Positions 18,019 through 21,406 of a DNA stretch of 21,406 nucleotides are shown piece after piece. How positions within the stretch are numbered: position 1 is the stretch's first letter; each line of letters opens with the position of its first letter. A model generated the notes under the pieces. It did not search any database. It was not told the origin of the DNA and saw nothing but the letters and a program-made list of their open reading frames with translations. Source of the DNA: Chrysochromulina tobinii (lineage: Eukaryota; Haptophyta; Prymnesiales; Chrysochromulinaceae); assembly GCA_001275005.1 (NCBI GenBank), contig JWZX01001194.1:1-21406 (forward strand), read 5' to 3'. Position numbers and translations under genes: made by a program.

Positions 18019-21000
18019 GCGGCGGCGAGGTGGACGAGGATGCGGCGTACTTTGCCCGGCTGCCCGCCTCGACAGAGCCTCTCGGCGAAGGGCCGCCGTT
18101 AGCCTCCGATGTGTCTCCCGAGGTGCTGATGCAACTCGCACGAGCAGAGGGGTATGACGAATCTCTACTGGAAGATTGGAATCTGCTTGACGAAACTCTA
18201 CTAGACGTGACCTCGCTGGTCAAGACCGGTAGTTCGCCCCAACGCTATCGAATCAAGAAGAAGGCGTCAGCACAGCCGTCGGTCGCGGCGACGGCGGCGA
18301 CGGCGGGGGCACAGAAGCAGCAGCCGGCGCAGCAGCAGCATTCGCATGCGCAGGCCGCACCAACGCCACTTCCTCCCCCACCGCCGCCGTCCTCCTTCGC
18401 TGCCACCGGCGCCGCCACGGGCGCCGCGCCCAACACAGCGCCCAAGCCCGAGCGCGGGAAGGCGCTGTGTGGTTACTTGATCGAGGTCCATTGGCCTCTG
18501 GACGCCGCATGGTACCGGTGCCGCGTGGTGCGCTACTTGCCACGCACGCGGCAGCACGAGGTAGTCTACGTGGACGATGAGATGCGTGAGACGCTCCGAA
18601 TGAGCGACGAGGAATGGCGACACGTTGACGACGAGGAAGCAGCGGGTGGCGGGCCGGGAGCGGGCGGCGGGCCGGGGCGAGGGGTCAGCTCGAGGGCCGA
18701 CGATGGCAGCGGCGGCGCGAGAGGCGTCGACACGAGCGCTGATGCCAAGGAAGAGCAGCTCGGCAAGGTCACCCGTGGCGGTGCCGCCGAGTCACGGGAG
18801 GTCACCCGTGGCGGTGCTGCCGAGTCACGGGCGTCCAGAGAGGCGTGCTTGCACCCACGCAGGCGCCCGCGCAGCCGCAGCCGCAGCGAGAGCCGGCGCC
18901 GGCGCTCGCGCAGCCAGAGCAGCAGCGGGAGAAGCAGCTACTCATACTCGTCTTACTCCACCGCCTCAAGTGGCAGCCGAAGCCCGTCCCCGCTGCGCAG
19001 CGCGGGCCGCCAGCGCGGGCGCGAACGGCGGGGCGCCGACCGACGGCGAGCACGTGGGCGGGAGGCGCCGCTGCCGCCCCGCCGACGGCTCACCGAGTCA
19101 CCCCCGCCGCGCGATCGGTGGGATGAGCGCCGTGATGAGCGCCGCGATGGGCGGCGCGACGGGCGCACCGGTGAGCGCCGTGATGGGCACGTCGACGAGC
19201 GCCGTGATGGGCGCATCATTGAGCGCCGTGATGGGCGCACAGACGAGCGCCGTGATGGGCGGCGCCCCTCGGGTTGGGTGCGCGCGGACGCTCCACCCGC
19301 ACCGCCCATCACGGCGCTCTCCTCGGGCTTGCGCCCTCCCGAGGCATCGATGGTGCGCGAGGTGACGGTGGGCGGGGGCATCAAGTACACGCCTTTGGTC
19401 GATTTGGATGATTGGGCACAGCCCTCCGTCGGCGCAGCGAGTGCGCCGCCGCCGCCGCCGCAGCAGCAGGCACTGCAGCCGCCGTATGTTTGGATGGGCG
19501 GCAGTGGCGGCGCTGCTCAACACGGCGCTGAGGATCGGAGCGGTGCCATACGTATCAAGCAGGAGCAGCTTTATCTCACGCAGCAGCAGGTGAAACTCTC
19601 CCGTCTCCATGCTTTTCTCGGCGGAGGCCCGCCCGCTGGCGGCCCCTCCACCCATATCGAGTCCACCCATCTCGGCTCGCACGAGGCGGCAGGCGGGGCG
19701 GGCGCAGGAGGCAAGTTCCGTCCGTGGCGACGCGCGGTGGCGACGGAGGGGGTGGCGGCATTTCGTCAGGGGGAGATGGAGGGGGAGATGGCATTTCGTC
19801 AGGGGGAGATGGCATTTCGTCAGGGGGAGATGGTCCCTCTGCAACGTATGGCCACGCACTCGATGGCGATGCCCGCTGCGCCTCCGCCGCCGCCGCTCAC
19901 GCCGGCGCCGCTCCTGCCACAGACAAGCATGCTCGCTGCGCCGCCGCCGCGCCGCGCCGCGCCGCCGCCGCCTGTGCCGCTCCAACCGCAGCCCGCCAAT
20001 GCCTTGTACGCGCAGCAAGGCGCGCTGCCGCCACCCGTGCCGCCGCCGCCCGTGGCGCCGCCGCCCGTGGCGCCGCCGCCCGTGCCGGCCCGCTTCCGCA
20101 CAGAGGTGCTGACGATGCTTCGTCAGCGTCAGGCGCCCTTAGAGGTGACACGACTGCTCCCCGAGCACTGCCTCTTCTTCCGCCGCCCTCGCCCTCTCGA
20201 GCCCCACGAGCTCGGCTGCGAAGGATTTACCGGTCCCCGCGGAGTGCTCGCGATGGTACGCACCATGGCCGATTGTCTCGCCTTCCTACCAGACCCGAGA
20301 GGCGGCGAGCTTTGTAGTCTTGTGCTTCGTGAGAATGGCGGCAGCTCGCTTGCGCCGCCGCCGCCGCCGCTGCCAGCACCGGCGCCGCCTCCGAAAGCGC
20401 TCGCGCCGCCGCCGTCGCTTAAGGTTTCATCGCGGGTGCCACCGCCACCGCCCCATGCGGCCTCTAGGCAGGTTCCCTTGCCGCCGCGGCCTTCTGATCA
20501 GAGCGCCGACAAGGGCGACGACAAGGGCGGTGACCATCGCACGTGGCTGCAGCCGAACAAGCATCCGACCTCAGCTCTGGTCGAATTCCTCCAATCCATG
20601 CACGGGAACGCCGGCCTGTCCGCCGCGAGTGAGTGGTCGCCTACGTATGAGATGCATCCGGTGCCGCCCGTGGCGGGCGGCGAGGGTCACATCCGATGCG
20701 TGGCGCGGGCGGGCGGCCAGGTGGCGACTGCGGAGGCGGCGGATAAGAAGATGGCCAAGTTTGGCGCCTCGCAGGTGCGTGAGCTCTGATGACCTCTGAT
20801 GACCTCTGATGACCTCTGATTGCCTCTGATTGCCTCTCTCATCAGAAGATGTCCAAATTGGGCGCCTCGCAGGCACTCCTGAGCTTACTATGCCCCGAGT
20901 ATGGCGCCATGCTCCGGGGAGACAGAGTCCCAGCCGCGGCCGCCTCCGGCACCACGCCCATTTCCGATGGTCGGGCCCATGGAAATGGGAAGGGCTGTGG

Positions 21001-21406
21001 GAATGGGCAGGGCGGTGGGAATGGGAAGGGCGGTGCCGCCGGCAGTGCCGCGAGCCAAGCTCCCTCTGCGCACGGCGTCGTTCCGAGCACTTCGGAGCTT
21101 GGAGCGCTGCAGCAGCTTCTCGTCGCTGTCGGCGGTGGGCAGGCAAGGCCCGCCGCCAACGCCGCCGTCGCCGTCGCCCCCGCCCCCCCCACGCGCGCGC
21201 TCTCAGCAGAGGCAAGGGAGCGGGCAGCCGGGGCCGTCGTGAAGCTCGAAGCGTCAGCCGCGAGCGGGCCCTCGCAACCCTCGCCCAGCGCGCCGTCGCC
21301 GTTTGGAAAGGACGTGGCAAATGGCATGCAACCGTTTGGCATGTCGCAACCATCGCCCAGCGCGCCGTCGCCGGCGGCTGCGGCGCCTAGCTGGGTGGCC
21401 GGGAGT
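12941..21406 (+). CDS. Giant GNAT-SET-Tudor-AP2-LOTUS-dsRBD chromatin/RNA protein, right end missing
   Basis: I predict exons 12941-13375, 13620-20774 and 20873 to the window edge, at least 2708 aa. Start: the first ATG in frame (ATGGTCGACG). Domains: Tudor-like (17-70); a 'VYGKPGF / TTSTVPPEGR / SGNVYRLG' module (103-157) spanning intron 1; GNAT acetyltransferase (232-334; acetyl-CoA loop CRQQGHGT at about 290) resembling plant IDM1-type domains; SET (430-570; HGWGVRCG, GNMMRLINDC, ELTWDYG); a helical Trp-rich segment (650-770); AP2-like (917-968; TGYRGV, AAVAYAR); HKGWR motif (993-1042); Tudor-like (1124-1190); repeat-rich acidic middle; Tudor-like (1763-1816; EVHWPLDAAWYRCRVVRYL); RS-rich (1891-1939); proline-rich; LOTUS-like (2303-2384); dsRBD (2462-2541). 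It could acetylate and methylate chromatin and bind dsRNA in the nucleus. SET, GNAT and dsRBD calls are good; LOTUS and AP2 are weaker. The single chain is supported by an unbroken 7.2-kb frame. Confidence 0.78.
13376..13619 (+). other. Intron 1 of the giant gene
   Basis: 244 bp, donor GTG|GTGAGC and acceptor GCCCAG|GTGACC, phase 0. It joins E-T-H-V to V-T-E-S-G-N-V-Y-R-L-G, reconstituting one continuous motif, and moves the reading frame into the 7.2-kb downstream frame. The polyalanine or polyleucine readings of this stretch are therefore intronic artefacts. Confidence 0.85.
13425..13499 (+). repeat. CTG trinucleotide repeat inside the intron
   Basis: About 15 uninterrupted CTG units (13425-13469), then TTG CTG CTG TTG and six more CTG. 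It decays to CTG/CGG and CCG/CTG mixtures on the right and CCG on the left. Length polymorphism is expected and would be tolerated because it is intronic. Confidence 0.95.
17118..17204 (+). repeat. EKRQT coding repeat
   Basis: A unit of 21-24 bp built on gagaagcggcagacg appears four times in the acidic middle of the giant protein, giving repeated E-K-R-Q-T, a charged helix-prone segment. Confidence 0.8.
17400..17525 (+). repeat. 9-bp coding minisatellite (gaggcggcc)
   Basis: Thirteen copies of gaggcggcc/gaggcggcg (17400-17516) plus one degenerate copy encode E-A-A repeats, expected to form a long single helix or a coiled coil-like spacer. Confidence 0.9.
17626..17744 (+). repeat. 11-bp coding minisatellite (gctccaagcga)
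   Basis: Five exact copies (17626-17680), a 20-bp spacer, then four exact copies (17701-17744), followed by a spacer-like sequence again. The unit is not a multiple of three, so three units give an 11-residue period (SKRAPSELQAS) and the frame is open in all phases of the repeat. Confidence 0.95.
19122..19263 (+). repeat. ERRDGR coding repeat, 24-bp unit
   Basis: About six variable units of gagcgccgtgatgggc and spacers encode DERRDGR-type repeats, an Arg/Asp-rich segment just after the RS-rich part, as seen in many RNA-binding proteins. Confidence 0.8.
19758..19832 (+). repeat. 21-bp coding repeat (AFRQGEM)
   Basis: gcatttcgtcagggggagatg occurs at 19758, 19791 and 19812, with a partial 12-bp copy between the first two; it encodes A-F-R-Q-G-E-M three times. 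Confidence 0.9.
20775..20872 (+). other. Intron 2 of the giant gene, containing a stop and a 10-bp minisatellite
   Basis: 98 bp, donor GTGCGTGAGC, acceptor GCCTCGCAG|GCA, phase 0. Splicing turns DKKMAKFGASQ into DKKMAKFGASQALLSLL, the canonical second helix of a dsRBD, and opens 178 codons to the window end. The intron's last 27 bases (20846-20872) nearly repeat the exon's last 27 (20748-20774). An alternative acceptor at 20845 is also in frame but would insert nine extra residues. Confidence 0.8.
20781..20838 (+). repeat. 10-bp minisatellite inside the intron
   Basis: About six units of gacctctgat (first gagctctgat; later tgcctctgat) fill the intron. The first contains the in-frame TGA (20787-20789) that would end the protein if the intron were retained. 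Confidence 0.9.

Noticed and set aside
20787-20789. TGA as the true end of the giant gene
   Set aside because: It lies in a repeat-filled intron; splicing completes a canonical dsRBD helix and the following 534 bases are open. It is kept only as a possible retained-intron end.
1-21406. tRNA or rRNA genes, CRISPR arrays, insertion sequences
   Set aside because: I searched by eye for tRNA T-arm strings and for spaced short repeats and found none that form a full gene or array; the 72-bp units are directly adjacent without spacers.

Overview
This window looks like nuclear DNA of a GC-rich unicellular eukaryotic alga, most likely a haptophyte. The signs are spliceosomal introns with GTGCGT-type donors, eukaryote-only proteins (the spliceosomal protein GPKOW/Spp2, TFIIH subunit 5, F-box, SET and dsRBD domains), closely packed and mostly intron-poor genes, many low-complexity coding repeats, and an AP2-like domain beside an HKGWR motif. 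The lineage is inferred from style, not proven.

Layout, left to right. The first 71 bases hold the tail of a gene entering from the left. A sulfotransferase-like gene follows (650-1795, +). Next come a GPKOW/Spp2 spliceosome gene (2201-4108, +) and a rhodanese-archease fusion gene (4295-5989, +). A repeat-rich gap follows (5990-7429), with a five-copy array of about 72 bp. Then come a small TFIIH subunit 5 gene (7430-7741, +) and a convergent multi-pass membrane protein related in style to TMEM185 (8009-9244, -). A gap with two or three decayed copies of one unrecognised coding element follows (up to 10447). The next gene is an F-box-like/NHL/transglutaminase-like gene assembled from three exons (10448-12402, +). 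The last is a very large chromatin/RNA protein gene that starts at 12941 (+) and runs off the right edge.

The two rightmost genes only make sense after splicing. In the NHL gene, removing 142 bp and 64 (or 100) bp completes the sixth propeller blade and joins it to a transglutaminase-like domain. In the last gene, removing 244 bp that contains a CTG repeat joins the first exon to the 7.2-kb reading frame. Removing 98 bp at 20775-20872 skips a stop codon, completes a dsRNA-binding domain and opens a further 178 codons to the window end. Three of these four introns carry direct repeats of exon sequence at their borders, as expected if introns arose by tandem duplication.

Most of the recognisable genes deal with RNA or gene expression: GPKOW with splicing, TFIIH with transcription and repair, the rhodanese-archease protein with tRNA modification and ligation, and the giant protein with chromatin and RNA. 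They are ordinary neighbours rather than an operon. The most novel items are the giant protein (GNAT acetyltransferase, SET methyltransferase, Tudor-like, AP2-like, RS, LOTUS-like and dsRBD in one chain), the rhodanese-archease fusion, and the F-box/NHL/transglutaminase protein.
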